A DNA stretch of 64,000 nt from DASUKM01 sp036278735 (GCA_036278735.1 DASUKM010000001.1:34711-98710), one strand, 5' to 3'. Counted from the stretch's first letter, positions 25,780 through 35,433 are shown. Made by a program: numbers and translations. The notes: generated by a model not told the origin, from the letters alone.

Positions 25780-26012
25780 CTTCTGTGTGCCAGCGCAGCC
25801 GACGTGCGCCCGAGACAGGTGTGCTGACGTGGATCGTCGTCATCTTCTTTGGGCCTCGTGTTCCTGTCCCTGCTGTCCTGACTGACGCACTCGACAACAT
25901 CCGCGCCGGCTGCGGCTGCCAACGAACCCGATGAACCCTGCACCGTGGACGCGCCACCTGCGGGCGAACCCTCTTTCGAAACGACGCGAACCAAGCGGCC
26001 AGACTCTGACCA

Positions 26013-26708
26013 TCAGGCCTCGAGACTCCGCCGAAGACGGCGTCGGCCGACCAAGCCTGCCAGGCCGGTGCCGAGCAGCAGCAGCGATGCGAGCTCGGGC
26101 GCCGGCGACGGCGTCGCGGAGGTGAAATCGTAGGTGATGCTGTCCGCGTAGAAGAGCGCGCCATCCGGGTCGGCCACCGGACCCCTGAAATGCGCCGTCG
26201 CGACACCGCTGCCGGTCAACGTCGCGATGAACAGCGGCCAGCTCCCATTCGTCGCCCGGCTTTCGAAGCTGTCGTAATTCAACAGCTCTCCCGAGAACGT
26301 GAAGGGCATGCTGATCGACGTCTCATCGGCGTCGAGAATGGCGGACGTCATGTCGCCAGCCGTGAAGGCCAGGTGGCCGGCCAGCCAGGTCGCATCGTAG
26401 TGCACGTGATCGAACTCCCCCGGCAAGCCGCTGTCGAACGATCCGGTGGCGAAGCTGCTGAGGCCGAGGTTCAGTCGATCGCTCGCCCGGCAGGGGGTGC
26501 ATTCCCACATGCCCGAGTCGTATCCGGGAAACCCGACAGCCCCCGCCAGCGAAAACCCGCCGCCCCGGAGCGTGAACGAGCCGCCGGTGGTCATCCGCGC
26601 GGTGACCTGACCGCTCGTCACCGTCACGGGATCCGCGAGCGCCTGGGTGGCGCCCAGCAGGCAGATGCCGATAACGACGACAACAGATCGGACAACGGGC
26701 TTCCGCAT
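26013..26708 (-). CDS. PEP-CTERM sorting-signal protein
   Basis: A 231-residue exported protein. A signal peptide (VVVVIGICLLGATQALA) precedes a strand-rich middle with no recognised domain (GRGGFSLAGAVGFPGY-like; two cysteines in WECTPCRAS). The C-terminus has PAPE, then a hydrophobic helix LASLLLLGTGLAGLVG and a basic tail RRRLRR, which is the tripartite PEP-CTERM signal for exosortase processing and cell-surface display. GGAGGTGTCGG lies before the ATG. No exosortase gene is in the window. From 25780 to 26012 I see no gene. Confidence 0.82.
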   Translation of the reverse strand: MRKPVVRSVVVVIGICLLGATQALADPVTVTSGQVTARMTTGGSFTLRGGGFSLAGAVGFPGYDSGMWECTPCRASDRLNLGLSSFATGSFDSGLPGEFDHVHYDATWLAGHLAFTAGDMTSAILDADETSISMPFTFSGELLNYDSFESRATNGSWPLFIATLTGSGVATAHFRGPVADPDGALFYADSITYDFTSATPSPAPELASLLLLGTGLAGLVGRRRLRRSLEA

Positions 26709-26955
26709 TCCGACACCTCCGCCGGCACCGCCGCAATCGCGATGCCGACGCGCGTCTCGTGGAGCTCTTCGGTGTGACGCTGGCGCGTCGCTGATTTCGT
26801 TCTTCAATCCCGTGGTGTGCTCGAAGGTCGCCGTTTTCCGTGGACCCGCGCCTCATCGTCGTCTCGCCGCACCGAATCGTCAGCGCTTCGCCTGCATGGA
26901 TAAGACAGACCAGCCGGCCGAGGCGTTCGTCAGAACATGGGAAGGAGCCTCTGAT

Positions 26956-27543
26956 ATGCGCGTCATGTGTTCGGCTCTCGCAATGCTGCTGGTGGCCTGC
27001 ACGGTCCCCTCGGTCAGCTTCGCTCAGGTCGTGATTCCATGCCCCGCAGGTCGCGAGGCGCCCCTCGATCACGTCGTTCCGGTGGCTACGGTGTCTCGTC
27101 CCGGCGACGCGATGGCGCTGGCCGACGCACGACAGGGCGACGGGTTCGTGCTCGGCGCCGCCACGCTGGATCTGAAGGATCCCGCGTGCCCGAGAGTCGC
27201 CTTCACCATCACGAACCCGACCCAGCGGGCAATTCCGTGGCAGGACGTGACGCTTCACGCGGTGAGGGTGAACGCCGCGCCCGAGGATGGCGCGCTCAGG
27301 ATCGCCTGCAGTTGGACGCTCTCGATGATTCGCTGGGAGCCGAAGGACTCGGCCGTGCAACCGGGATCGACAGCCACTCTGGAGATGCCGATTGCAGGGG
27401 GGTGCCGGGCGCTGGGGAGCACCGTCGGCTTTCTCGTCTCCATCCGAAGCGACGGCACCTTTTGGGGCGGCAGTCGGGCGGCCTGGCATGAAGAGAACGC
27501 ACGGCTCCGCCGTGCATTCGAGACCTTGCGTTCGCAGCACTGA
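26956..27543 (+). CDS. exported protein of unknown function
   Basis: A 195-residue protein. The ATG at 26956 has AAGGAG 9 bases upstream; the open frame extends further upstream but without a signal. Residues 1-23 are a signal peptide (SALAMLLVACTVPSVSFAQ). The rest is strand-rich with four cysteines (CPAG, ACPR, ACSW, GGCR), suggesting a disulphide-stabilised beta-sandwich in the periplasm or outside. Divergent from the PEP-CTERM gene; the 247-base region 26709-26955 must contain both promoters, but no clear box was found. Confidence 0.65.
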   Translation: MRVMCSALAMLLVACTVPSVSFAQVVIPCPAGREAPLDHVVPVATVSRPGDAMALADARQGDGFVLGAATLDLKDPACPRVAFTITNPTQRAIPWQDVTLHAVRVNAAPEDGALRIACSWTLSMIRWEPKDSAVQPGSTATLEMPIAGGCRALGSTVGFLVSIRSDGTFWGGSRAAWHEENARLRRAFETLRSQH

Positions 27544-27668
27544 AGGGGCGTCACGCCATCGACTCGGCGGCAATCGGCGTCAGCGTGACGCCGTGTCCCA
27601 GCCGGATGCGCGGCGTGCGCCCCCTTCGGCCGGCGCGCGGAGGACGGGGCGTCGGGGCTGGATCGACC

Positions 27669-29501
27669 TCATCTCGAAAGCTGGCGCACGACACCCGCGC
27701 CGGTCTCCGACTCGAGATAGCGCGAGGCATACTCGTAGCCGGCGTCGGCGATGGCGTCAATCGCCCGAAAGTCCCGCATGGTAAAACCGTCGAGCGGGAC
27801 ATGCAGATAGAGGTCGGCCGGGCTGCCGGCCTCGCGCGAGTCCCTCACGCTGGCGACCTCCGCCGTGCGCATCAGCACGTCGACGACGAGTGGCAGGCGG
27901 GGGCGGCGCGCGATCGCGCGAGCGAGCTGGCGCGCCCCCGACCAGACCGGCTGCGACGCCAGGGTCGGGCTCACCGTCAGGTCGGCCGCGAGGCTGACGT
28001 CCGAGGCGGCGACCATGCCGCCGACGCGGCGCTGCATTTCCGAGACCGGGAGGTTCTCGAGGAACGCTCCGTCGACCAGGATCGCCCCCTCGTGCGCGAC
28101 CGGGGGCAGCAGCCCCGGAATCGAGCAGCTCGCGCGCGTCCACAGCGCCACCGGCCCGCGATCGTGCACGACCGCGCGTGCGTGCGTCAGATCGCACGAC
28201 ATGCAGAAGCAGGTCAGCGGCAGGTCCTCGAGGCGGCGCTCCCCGAAGAGCGACGACAGGCGACGAAAGGTCGATCGCCCCGAACGAAGCGCGACGAACG
28301 GCAGCGTCAGGTCCAGACCGCCGCCCGCGCCGTACGTCTTCTTGACCGTCGCCAGCATCTCGGCGGGGCCGCGGCCCGTCGCGTGAAGCGCCGCGAGGAT
28401 CGCGCCCATGCTGGTGCCGGCGATCGCGTCGATCGGGATGCCCGCCTTTTCGAGCGCGCGCAGGACGCCGATGTGGGCGAACGCGCGTGCGCCGCCGCCC
28501 CCCAGCACGAGGCCGCATGCCCGGCCCGACAAGTGCCTGGCGAACCGGGCGTAGTCGCGGCTGTCGTCGAAGACGACGTGGTGGTGCGCTCGCGCGCCGG
28601 TCGCCTCGAGCCAGCGCGCGGTGGCGGCGGGCCATTCGGAGGCACGTCGCAGCAGGACCAGTTCCACGCACGCGCCCGCGGCGCGCGCCTCGCCGACCCC
28701 CGCCGGAACCGCGGCGGGGATCGCACCCGACTCGCCGACCACCAGGATGAGGTCCGCGCACGACAACGCGGCGCGGGTCCACGCCGGCGCATCCGCGTCG
28801 CACGCGCACAGCACGGTGTCGTGCGCCTCCTCGGCTGTCGAAATCCACTCGGCCCAGCGGCCGGTTCGGACCTCGTCGCCCGGCTCTCCGCGCGCCTCAC
28901 CCGCGCCCGTGTCGGGCCGCAACAGCGCCACGCGATGTCCATCGGCGTCGAGCGATCGGCGCACACGTTCGCAGAAGGCGGCAAATCGCGCGGACGCGCA
29001 CGACTGGACGAGCGCCGCCACCCGGACGGCCGGCTTCCGGCGGATCGCCCGTGTCGTGCGCTCCAGCCGGTCGCTCAGCGTTCGTGCGAGCGCGAGGGGC
29101 ACGCCCGCATGCCGCCGCAGCACGCGCTCGAACGCGCCGGCCGGCACCCGCACCACCATCGCGGCGCGCCGCGCCCGGACATTGGCCGACCGCGCCTTGT
29201 GAGTGAGCGTACCCATTTCGCCGACGCAGGCCCCTTCGCCGAGCACCTCGATCGGATCGGCGTCCGGAGCGTCGCCGGGTTGGAACACGTCGAGCGCACC
29301 GCGCGCGACGACAAAGAGGGCGTCGGAGGGATCCCCCTGGCGCATCAACAGCTCGCCGCGCGCCAGTGACACGAACGTCGCGTCGGCGGCCAGATCCGCA
29401 ATCGCCGCCGCGTCGAGGTCGCGGAAGATCGGCGCCGCGGCAATCCGCCGCGCGAGCATCCGGCGCTCCGGGGGCTCGAGATGATCGAACGACGGCGGCA
29501 T
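27669..29501 (-). CDS. patatin-like phospholipase/esterase with cyclic-nucleotide-binding domain (NTE type)
   Basis: A 610-residue protein. Residues about 20-150 form a cNMP-binding-type domain (GELLMRQGDPSDALFVV, GEGACVGEMGTLTH). A Rossmann-like middle (170-310) follows. The patatin domain has the oxyanion loop GGGGARAFAHIG (334-345), the nucleophile Ser364 in AGTSMGA and the catalytic Asp in VDGAFLENLP. This is the architecture of neuropathy-target-esterase-like proteins, which hydrolyse lysophospholipids at the membrane; effector and substrate are not known here. ATG 29501 is chosen by domain start; TACAAT lies at 29585-29590 on the minus strand. Confidence 0.88.
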   Translation of the reverse strand: MPPSFDHLEPPERRMLARRIAAAPIFRDLDAAAIADLAADATFVSLARGELLMRQGDPSDALFVVARGALDVFQPGDAPDADPIEVLGEGACVGEMGTLTHKARSANVRARRAAMVVRVPAGAFERVLRRHAGVPLALARTLSDRLERTTRAIRRKPAVRVAALVQSCASARFAAFCERVRRSLDADGHRVALLRPDTGAGEARGEPGDEVRTGRWAEWISTAEEAHDTVLCACDADAPAWTRAALSCADLILVVGESGAIPAAVPAGVGEARAAGACVELVLLRRASEWPAATARWLEATGARAHHHVVFDDSRDYARFARHLSGRACGLVLGGGGARAFAHIGVLRALEKAGIPIDAIAGTSMGAILAALHATGRGPAEMLATVKKTYGAGGGLDLTLPFVALRSGRSTFRRLSSLFGERRLEDLPLTCFCMSCDLTHARAVVHDRGPVALWTRASCSIPGLLPPVAHEGAILVDGAFLENLPVSEMQRRVGGMVAASDVSLAADLTVSPTLASQPVWSGARQLARAIARRPRLPLVVDVLMRTAEVASVRDSREAGSPADLYLHVPLDGFTMRDFRAIDAIADAGYEYASRYLESETGAGVVRQLSR

Positions 29502-29724
29502 GGTGATGTCGGCAGGAGGCGGCCGCTGGCCGCCGGGTCCTCTCCTCGAGACCGGCTTGGCGATGCCGCCCCTGTTGAGCGAGCCATTGTACGCTTCCTG
29601 CCCGACCAATCCGTGCGGAAGATCCTGGCCGGTCATCGACGGCTCGGCCGCGCTCCGGGCTCAGGCATTATGGATGGCATTAATCGTGCTCCTGCACCAG
29701 CACGGCAGTAGATTGGGGCGCCTG

Positions 29725-29937
29725 ATGGACCGACGCAAGACACCGCGCGACACGGAACGTCTGAAAGCGCTACAGTCGCGCCTGGAAGACGTGCTCACCG
29801 AGGCCCAGTCGATCCGCGCGCAGTTCGACGAATCGGTCATCGGCCAGGAGACACAGGAACTGCGCCGCGCCGTGCGGAAGCAGACCCGTCGCATGCGCCG
29901 GCACGCGGCCGTCGACCCCGATCTGCCCGAGGGCTGA
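29725..29937 (+). CDS. small helical protein of unknown function
   Basis: A 70-residue protein, almost entirely charged helix (RLKALQSRLEDVLTEAQSIR, then ELRRAVRKQTRRMRRHA). This is a probable coiled coil. GGGGCG lies 5 bases before the ATG. It is divergent from the patatin gene and converges with the acetyltransferase. No family recognised. Confidence 0.6.
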   Translation: MDRRKTPRDTERLKALQSRLEDVLTEAQSIRAQFDESVIGQETQELRRAVRKQTRRMRRHAAVDPDLPEG

Positions 29938-29979
29938 CGCGGGCCCGGCGCCGCGGTGACCTCGCGACTCCACTCTTTC

Positions 29980-30462
29980 TCAGAGCGCCTGAAACATCAC
30001 CAGCGCATCGACGTAGCCGCGCGTCGGATGCTCGAACGCGAGCGGCAGACGTCCGACGACCTCGAACCCGAGCGACTGCCAGAGCCGGATCGCCCGCTCG
30101 TTGGTGCTCACGACGAAATTGAACTGCATCGCCCGGTAGCCCCGCGCCCGGGCGTGATCCAGCGAGTGCTTCCCCATCGCTCGACCGACGCCGTGTCCCT
30201 GAGCGGCGGCACTCGTCATGTAGCCGCAATTGCACACGTGCGCGCCGCCGCCGGCCTGGTTCGGGTGGATGTAATACGTCCCGAGGATCGATCCCTCGTC
30301 CTCCGCCACGAACGTTTCCTTGTCCGCTCCCAGCCAATGCGCCAGCGCGTCCGCTTCGCTCATGTGCGGATCCAGCGTGTACGTCTCCCCCGCCCGGATG
30401 ATCGGCCCGATAATCGACCAGATCGCCGGAGCATCGTCTGAGCGTGCAGGACGGATCAGCAT
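29980..30462 (-). CDS. GNAT-family N-acetyltransferase
   Basis: A 160-residue protein of the GNAT fold. The N-terminus MLIRPARSDDAPAIWSI is the usual first strand and helix. The acetyl-CoA pyrophosphate-binding motif is QGHGVGRAMGKHSLDHAR, and FNFVVSTNERAIRLWQSLGF is the typical motif B. The protein would acetylate an amine of unknown identity in the cytoplasm. No strong Shine-Dalgarno was found before ATG 30462. Confidence 0.87.
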   Translation of the reverse strand: MLIRPARSDDAPAIWSIIGPIIRAGETYTLDPHMSEADALAHWLGADKETFVAEDEGSILGTYYIHPNQAGGGAHVCNCGYMTSAAAQGHGVGRAMGKHSLDHARARGYRAMQFNFVVSTNERAIRLWQSLGFEVVGRLPLAFEHPTRGYVDALVMFQAL

Positions 30463-30642
30463 CGATTCACGACCGAACGGACAGCGGCGCTCGCCCCGCG
30501 CTTCCGTGCAGGGCACTTTACGCCAGAGTGCATCACCAGAATACGGCTGACGGGCCGTGGACAGCTCGATCGAGGAGAGGGCTACCCCGTCCGCTCCGGG
30601 TGGCCTCGCAACGCTGTAAAATGCGCCGCGAGGTTACCTTCC

Positions 30643-33270
30643 ATGTCCCGACTCGCCGTTGCGATCGTCGTTCTGCTCGCGCTCATCAGCCTGTCGCTGC
30701 CCGGTTCGTCCGGCCTCATCCAGCCTTCCACCCTGTACGCCGCGGCTCAGCGCGGCGGCGCGACGTCCGCCCCCGCGCACGTCCCAACCATCGAGGAACG
30801 CACCAAAGGGCTGCAGGCGCTCGACGGTTATTTTCCGCTCTACTGGGACGCGCAGGCCGGCACGCTCCTGCTCGAGATCCCGCGGTTCGACACCGAGTTC
30901 CTCTTCGCGACGGGACTGTCGGCCGGGCTCGGGTCCAACGACATCGGGCTCGATCGCGGCCAGGAAGGAGGCGGCAAGGTCGTCGCGTTTCACCGCGTCG
31001 GACCGAAGGTGCTGCTGACCCAGGTCAACCTGAACTTCCGGTCGAGCAGCCCCGATGCGGCCGAGCAGCGCTCGGTCGCCGATTCGTTTGCCCGGTCGGT
31101 GCTCTGGGGCTTCCCGATCGCCGCCGAGAGCGGCGGCCGGGTCCTCGTCGACATGACGGACTTCCTGGTGCGCGACTTTCACGGGGCCCGCCGGTCGCTG
31201 CGCCCCGGCACGTTCCGCGTGGACCGCAGCCGCAGCGCGATTGAGATCGCGCACACCAAGGCGTTTCCGAAGAACACGGAGATGGACGTCGTCCTGACGT
31301 TCGTCAACGAAGCGAACGGGCCGGCGCGCGGCGGGATCGCGCCGCCGGAAGGGCCGCCGCGGATTGGCCAGGCGCCGGGCGGCGCGCGCGGCGGCGGCCG
31401 CGGTCTGTTCTCGGGTTCGGTCGCGAGCGTCACCCCGACGGCTGACGCCGTCACGCTGCGCGAGCACGCATCGTTCCTGGAGCTGCCCGATGCGCATTTC
31501 CAGACGCGCGAAGACGACCCGCGCGCGGGCTTCGGCGGCATCACCTACGTCGACTACAGCGCGCCGATTGGCGATCCGATCGTGAAGCACCTGATTCGCC
31601 GCTGGCGGCTGGTGAAAAAGGATCCCGCTGCCGCGACGAGCGACCCCGTCACGCCGATTCAGTACTACGTCGATGCCGGGGCTCCCGACGACGTCCGGCA
31701 GGCGCTGATGGACGGGGCGGGCTGGTGGAATCAGGCGTTCGAGGCCGCGGGTTTCACCAATGCCTTCAAGATCGACGTGCTCCCCGAGGGGGCCGACCCG
31801 ATGGACATCCGCTACAACATGATCAACTGGATCCATCGATCCACCCGCGGGTACAGCTCGGGTGCGTCGGTCACGGATCCGCGCACGGGAGAAATCCTGA
31901 AGGCCACCGTCACGCTTGGATCGCTCCGCGATCGCCAGGACTACCTGATGTTCGAGGGACTGCTCTCCCCGTACAGCGTCGGCAACGAGCGCTCGCCAAT
32001 CGTGTACCAGAGCGCGTTGGCGCGCATCCGTCAGCTCGCGGCGCACGAAGTCGGGCACACGCTCGGCCTCGGCCACAACTACTACGACAGCACCGCCGGG
32101 CGGATCTCCGTCATGGATTATCCACATCCGCTCGGCAAGCTGAACGCGGACGGCACGATCGACCTCTCGGATGCCTACACGCGCGCCATCGGGCCGTGGG
32201 ACAAGGTCGCGATCGATTACGGCTATCGCGTGTTCCCGAGCGGCGCGAACGAGCACGAGGCGCTCGAGAACATCCTGAATGACGCGTGGTCGAAAGACCT
32301 GCGCTACCTGACGAACCAGGACACGGACGTGAACCCGAAGGCGGATCAGTGGTCGAACGGCGTGAACCAGGCCGACGAGCTGAACCGGATCATGAAGATC
32401 CGTCGCGCGGCGCTCAACCGGATTGGCGACCGCACGATTCGCACGGGCGCGCCGACGGCGACGATCGAGGAACCGTTCGTGACGGCGTTCATGTATCACC
32501 GCTACGCCGTCGAAGCGGCCGCGTCGATGATCGGCGGCCAGGACTATATCTACGCGATGCGCGGCGATGGCCGCACGCCGCTGACCTGGGAATCGGCCGC
32601 CAACCAGCGCAAGGCGCTCGACGCGATTGCCGCGGCCTTGAAGCCGTCGGAGCTGACCGTTCCCAAGGCCGTGCTGGAGCGCATCACGCCGCGGCCGCCC
32701 GGCTACGGCCTGCACCGCGATCTGTTCCCCCGGACGACGGGCGGCGCCTTCGATCCGCTCAGCCCGGCGACGACGGCGGCCGACGTCACGATCGGGTTCG
32801 TCCTCGAACTCGACCGCGCCGCGCGCCTCGTCGCGCAGCACGCCGTCGAGCCGTCGCGGCCGGGCCTCGGGGAGGTGATCGACACCTTGATCACAGCGAC
32901 GTTCGACGCCCCCACCGCCAACGCGTACGAGTCGGAGGTCCGCCGGGCCGAAGAACACGTGCTCGTCGACCGTCTGACCTGGCTCGCGCAGGGGGCGTCG
33001 AATCCGCAGGTCCGCGCGGTCGCCTCGCTGCGGCTGTCGCGCCTGGCGGCGCGCTTGCGATCCCAGCCCGGCGCCGACGACGGCGATCGCGCGCAGCATG
33101 CGTTACTCGCTGCCGACATCAAGCGCTTCCTGGAGCGCCCCGCGGCCGCCGCCACGACAATCACGGCCGCGCCCCAGCCGCCCGGCGCGCCCATCGGCGA
33201 TACCGGCATGGACTTCCTCGCCGGCTCGTCATGGTGCCGGTGGAGCGAGGGGCATCCTGACTGGTGGTGA
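30643..33270 (+). CDS. exported zinc metalloprotease (DUF5117/DUF4953 type)
   Basis: An 875-residue protein. Residues 1-35 are a signal peptide ending AAAQ. The N-terminal half contains the DUF5117 elements (GYFPLYWDAQAGTLLLEIPRF). The catalytic centre is HEVGHTLGLGH (HExxHxxGxxH), followed by the SVMDYPHP Met-turn equivalent. A glycine/arginine-rich low-complexity insert lies around residue 245. This family is common in Acidobacteriota and Bacteroidota as a periplasmic or surface protease; its substrate is unknown. TAAAAT at 30617-30622 is a likely -10. The chain ends MDFLAGSSWCRWSEGHPDWW. Confidence 0.9.
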   Translation: MSRLAVAIVVLLALISLSLPGSSGLIQPSTLYAAAQRGGATSAPAHVPTIEERTKGLQALDGYFPLYWDAQAGTLLLEIPRFDTEFLFATGLSAGLGSNDIGLDRGQEGGGKVVAFHRVGPKVLLTQVNLNFRSSSPDAAEQRSVADSFARSVLWGFPIAAESGGRVLVDMTDFLVRDFHGARRSLRPGTFRVDRSRSAIEIAHTKAFPKNTEMDVVLTFVNEANGPARGGIAPPEGPPRIGQAPGGARGGGRGLFSGSVASVTPTADAVTLREHASFLELPDAHFQTREDDPRAGFGGITYVDYSAPIGDPIVKHLIRRWRLVKKDPAAATSDPVTPIQYYVDAGAPDDVRQALMDGAGWWNQAFEAAGFTNAFKIDVLPEGADPMDIRYNMINWIHRSTRGYSSGASVTDPRTGEILKATVTLGSLRDRQDYLMFEGLLSPYSVGNERSPIVYQSALARIRQLAAHEVGHTLGLGHNYYDSTAGRISVMDYPHPLGKLNADGTIDLSDAYTRAIGPWDKVAIDYGYRVFPSGANEHEALENILNDAWSKDLRYLTNQDTDVNPKADQWSNGVNQADELNRIMKIRRAALNRIGDRTIRTGAPTATIEEPFVTAFMYHRYAVEAAASMIGGQDYIYAMRGDGRTPLTWESAANQRKALDAIAAALKPSELTVPKAVLERITPRPPGYGLHRDLFPRTTGGAFDPLSPATTAADVTIGFVLELDRAARLVAQHAVEPSRPGLGEVIDTLITATFDAPTANAYESEVRRAEEHVLVDRLTWLAQGASNPQVRAVASLRLSRLAARLRSQPGADDGDRAQHALLAADIKRFLERPAAAATTITAAPQPPGAPIGDTGMDFLAGSSWCRWSEGHPDWW

Positions 33271-33435
33271 ATGGTGAAGACCCGTGGTTCAGGGTTCCCG
33301 GGTTCGGGGTTCGGGGTCGGGGCGCCAACCTCGATCGCAATTGTCGGCCTCGATAATCTGCTGCAGGCGTTCGTGAAGAATAATCACGACAAAATCCTGG
33401 AGACCTCTCGTCAGAAGACGAGCGGCGGCCGGTGA
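33271..33435 (+). CDS. possible small protein starting in a repeat
   Basis: A 54-residue frame whose ATG directly follows the metalloprotease stop codon. Its first 15 residues are encoded by the GGGTTC repeat (33285-33323). The rest, GLDNLLQAFVKNNHDKILE and TSRQKTSGGR, has normal codon use. Its stop overlaps the GTG of the next frame as GTGA. The 564-base gap 33271-33834 otherwise contains only this frame, the next one and repeats. Whether either frame is translated is uncertain. Confidence 0.3.
   Translation: MVKTRGSGFPGSGFGVGAPTSIAIVGLDNLLQAFVKNNHDKILETSRQKTSGGR
33285..33323. repeat. GGGTTC-type low-complexity repeat
   Basis: Five imperfect copies of GGGTTC/GGGGTTCG right after the metalloprotease gene. 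Same family as at 17802. Confidence 0.7.
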
Positions 33436-33746
33436 CGAGCGGCGGAATTGCGACGCTGCTGAGTCTCATCTTTCCCGGCGGCGTCGTGTGGTCGAGCGTC
33501 ATCTACGCCCCGACGACCTGGCCGCCGACCCTAAAGGAAGGCGAGCACATGGTCGCGCGGATCGCGATCGACGACTCGACGGGTCGTCGCAGCTTCGAGT
33601 GGATCCACCACCCCAAGCCGTCACCGACGGCCATCACGCCAGGTCAGGCGATCGGGGATGGAGTGGGATGCGGCAGCCGCACGCGTGAGGTAACGGTGGA
33701 CCCGGAACCCGAACCCAACCCGGAACCCCCGAACCCCGAACCCTGA
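33432..33746 (+). CDS. possible protein of unknown function ending in a Pro-Glu repeat
   Basis: A 104-residue frame from a GTG that overlaps the preceding stop codon; an internal ATG at 33549 with AAGGAAGG upstream is an alternative start. The start MTSGGIATLLSLIFPGGVVW is hydrophobic. The middle (ARIAIDDSTGRRSFEWIHHP) looks like coding sequence. The last 20 residues (PEPEPNPEPPNPEP) are produced by the GAACCC repeat at 33699-33748. No family recognised. Confidence 0.3.
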   Translation: MTSGGIATLLSLIFPGGVVWSSVIYAPTTWPPTLKEGEHMVARIAIDDSTGRRSFEWIHHPKPSPTAITPGQAIGDGVGCGSRTREVTVDPEPEPNPEPPNPEP

Positions 33747-33748
33747 AC
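33699..33748. repeat. GAACCC-type low-complexity repeat
   Basis: Six imperfect copies of CGGAACCC/CCGAACCC upstream of the ABC-F gene. It lies in the opposite orientation to the 33285 copy, so the two bracket the intervening frames as an imperfect inverted pair. Confidence 0.75.
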
Positions 33749-33834
33749 GACACCGCGCGGTGTCCCGCTCGCGCGCCCGCGTTATAATGGAGGGCTGTTC
33801 CATCAACGAGTGAACCAGGAGTCGTCGCCCTCTC

Positions 33835-35433
33835 ATGATCTCGGTCACCGGTGTCTCGATGCGGTATGGGTCTCGGATTCTGTTCGAGGACGTCACGACG
33901 ACGTTCTCGAGCGGGCGCAGGTACGGCCTGACGGGTCCGAATGGCGCGGGCAAGTCCACCTTCATGAAACTGCTGACCGGGGAACTGCCGCCGCAGCAGG
34001 GCACGGTGGCGCGCCCGGCGAAGATCGGCGTCTTGCGCCAGGATCAGTTCGCCTTCGACCGCTTCCGCGTGATCGACACCGTCATCATGGGCAACGCGCG
34101 GCTGTGGAGCGCGCTCGAGGAGCGCGAACGCCTCTACGCCCTCGCCAACCTGACCGATGCCGACGGGATGCGCCTGGCCGAGCTCGAGGGGATCGTGGGC
34201 GAGGAGGACGGCTACACGGCTGAAAGCGACGCCGCCGTGCTGCTCGACGGCCTCGACATCCCGCTCGCGTTGCACGAACGGACGATGGCGGAGCTGCAGG
34301 GGGGCCAGAAAGTGCGCGTGCTGCTCGCACAGGCGCTGTTCGGCCATCCGGCGGCGCTGCTCCTGGACGAGCCGACCAACCACCTCGACCTCGACTCGAT
34401 CCACTGGCTCCGCGAGTTCCTCATCCGCTACGACGGCACGCTGATCGTCATCTCGCACGACCGTCACTTCCTGAACGCCGTCTGCACGCACGTCGCCGAC
34501 ATCGACTATCAGACGATCATCACCTACACCGGCGGCTACGACGACATGGTGCTGGCCAAGACGCAGATCCGCTCGCGCGTCGAGGCGGACAACGCGCAGC
34601 GCGAGAAGAAGATCGCGCAGCTCAACGAGTTCATCGCCCGCTTCGCGGCCGGCACCCGCGCCAGCCAGGTGACCTCGCGGCGCAAGGAGGTCGAGCGGCT
34701 CCAGACGACCGAGCTCGCGCGCTCGAACATTCAGCGCCCCTACATCAGGTTCACCATGACCCGCCCGTCGGGACGCACGGCGATCGAAATCAAGGGCATC
34801 GCCAAAACCTTCGGGCCCCTGACGGTGATTCCGCCGTTCAGCGCGATCGTCAACCGCGGCGAGAAGATCGTCCTCGTCGGCCGCAACGGCGCCGGCAAGA
34901 CCACGATGCTCAGGGCGCTCCTGGCGGATGCGCCCGGGTTTCCCCCCTCGCCGTCGGATCTCGACGCGGGCACGCTGCGCTGGGGACATGAAGCGTCCAT
35001 CGGCTATTTTCCGCAGGACCAGACCGGCGCGATCGAGAAGGGCCTCACGGTGGTCGAGTGGCTGCACCGCTTCGACCCCGACGCGGCGCGGCAGGACATT
35101 CACGGTCTGCTCGGCCAGATGCTGTTCAGCGGCGAAGAGAGCCTGAAGCCGACCGACGCGCTCTCGGGCGGAGAAACGGCGCGCCTGCTCTTCTGCCGCA
35201 TCATGCTGCAGAAGCCGAACGTGCTGCTCCTGGACGAGCCGACGAACCACCTCGATCTCGAATCGATCAATGCGCTGAACGTCGCGCTGCAGCGGTTCGA
35301 GGGCACCGTGCTGCTCGTCACCCACGACCAGGATCTGATCGAGGAAGTCGGCACGCGCGTCTGGCACTTCCAGGACCACACGATCAACGACTTCAAGGGC
35401 ACGTACGAGGAATACGCCGGCTCGATGGCCTGA
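33835..35433 (+). CDS. ABC-F family ATP-binding protein (YbiT-like)
   Basis: A 532-residue soluble protein with two ABC domains and no membrane segments. The first has GPNGAGKST (34-42), a non-standard signature LQGGQ and LLLDEPTNHLD. The second has GRNGAGKTT, LSGGE and LLLDEPTNHLD. The linker (about 240-320) has the REKKIAQLNEFIARF helix of the P-site tRNA-interaction motif. ABC-F proteins act on ribosomes; the length and domain spacing are nearest to YbiT. TATAAT at 33783-33788 is the likely -10, with a leader of about 40 bases carrying AGGAG. Confidence 0.92.
   Translation: MISVTGVSMRYGSRILFEDVTTTFSSGRRYGLTGPNGAGKSTFMKLLTGELPPQQGTVARPAKIGVLRQDQFAFDRFRVIDTVIMGNARLWSALEERERLYALANLTDADGMRLAELEGIVGEEDGYTAESDAAVLLDGLDIPLALHERTMAELQGGQKVRVLLAQALFGHPAALLLDEPTNHLDLDSIHWLREFLIRYDGTLIVISHDRHFLNAVCTHVADIDYQTIITYTGGYDDMVLAKTQIRSRVEADNAQREKKIAQLNEFIARFAAGTRASQVTSRRKEVERLQTTELARSNIQRPYIRFTMTRPSGRTAIEIKGIAKTFGPLTVIPPFSAIVNRGEKIVLVGRNGAGKTTMLRALLADAPGFPPSPSDLDAGTLRWGHEASIGYFPQDQTGAIEKGLTVVEWLHRFDPDAARQDIHGLLGQMLFSGEESLKPTDALSGGETARLLFCRIMLQKPNVLLLDEPTNHLDLESINALNVALQRFEGTVLLVTHDQDLIEEVGTRVWHFQDHTINDFKGTYEEYAGSMA

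Noticed and set aside
27546..27592. GGCGTCAC...GTGACGCC inverted repeat after the exported-protein gene as a terminator
   Set aside because: Arms of 8 bases with more than 30 bases between and no T-run; too weak to call.
30634..33099. An 821-codon open frame on the minus strand
   Set aside because: Antisense shadow of the metalloprotease with its HExxH motif; no recognisable protein features.
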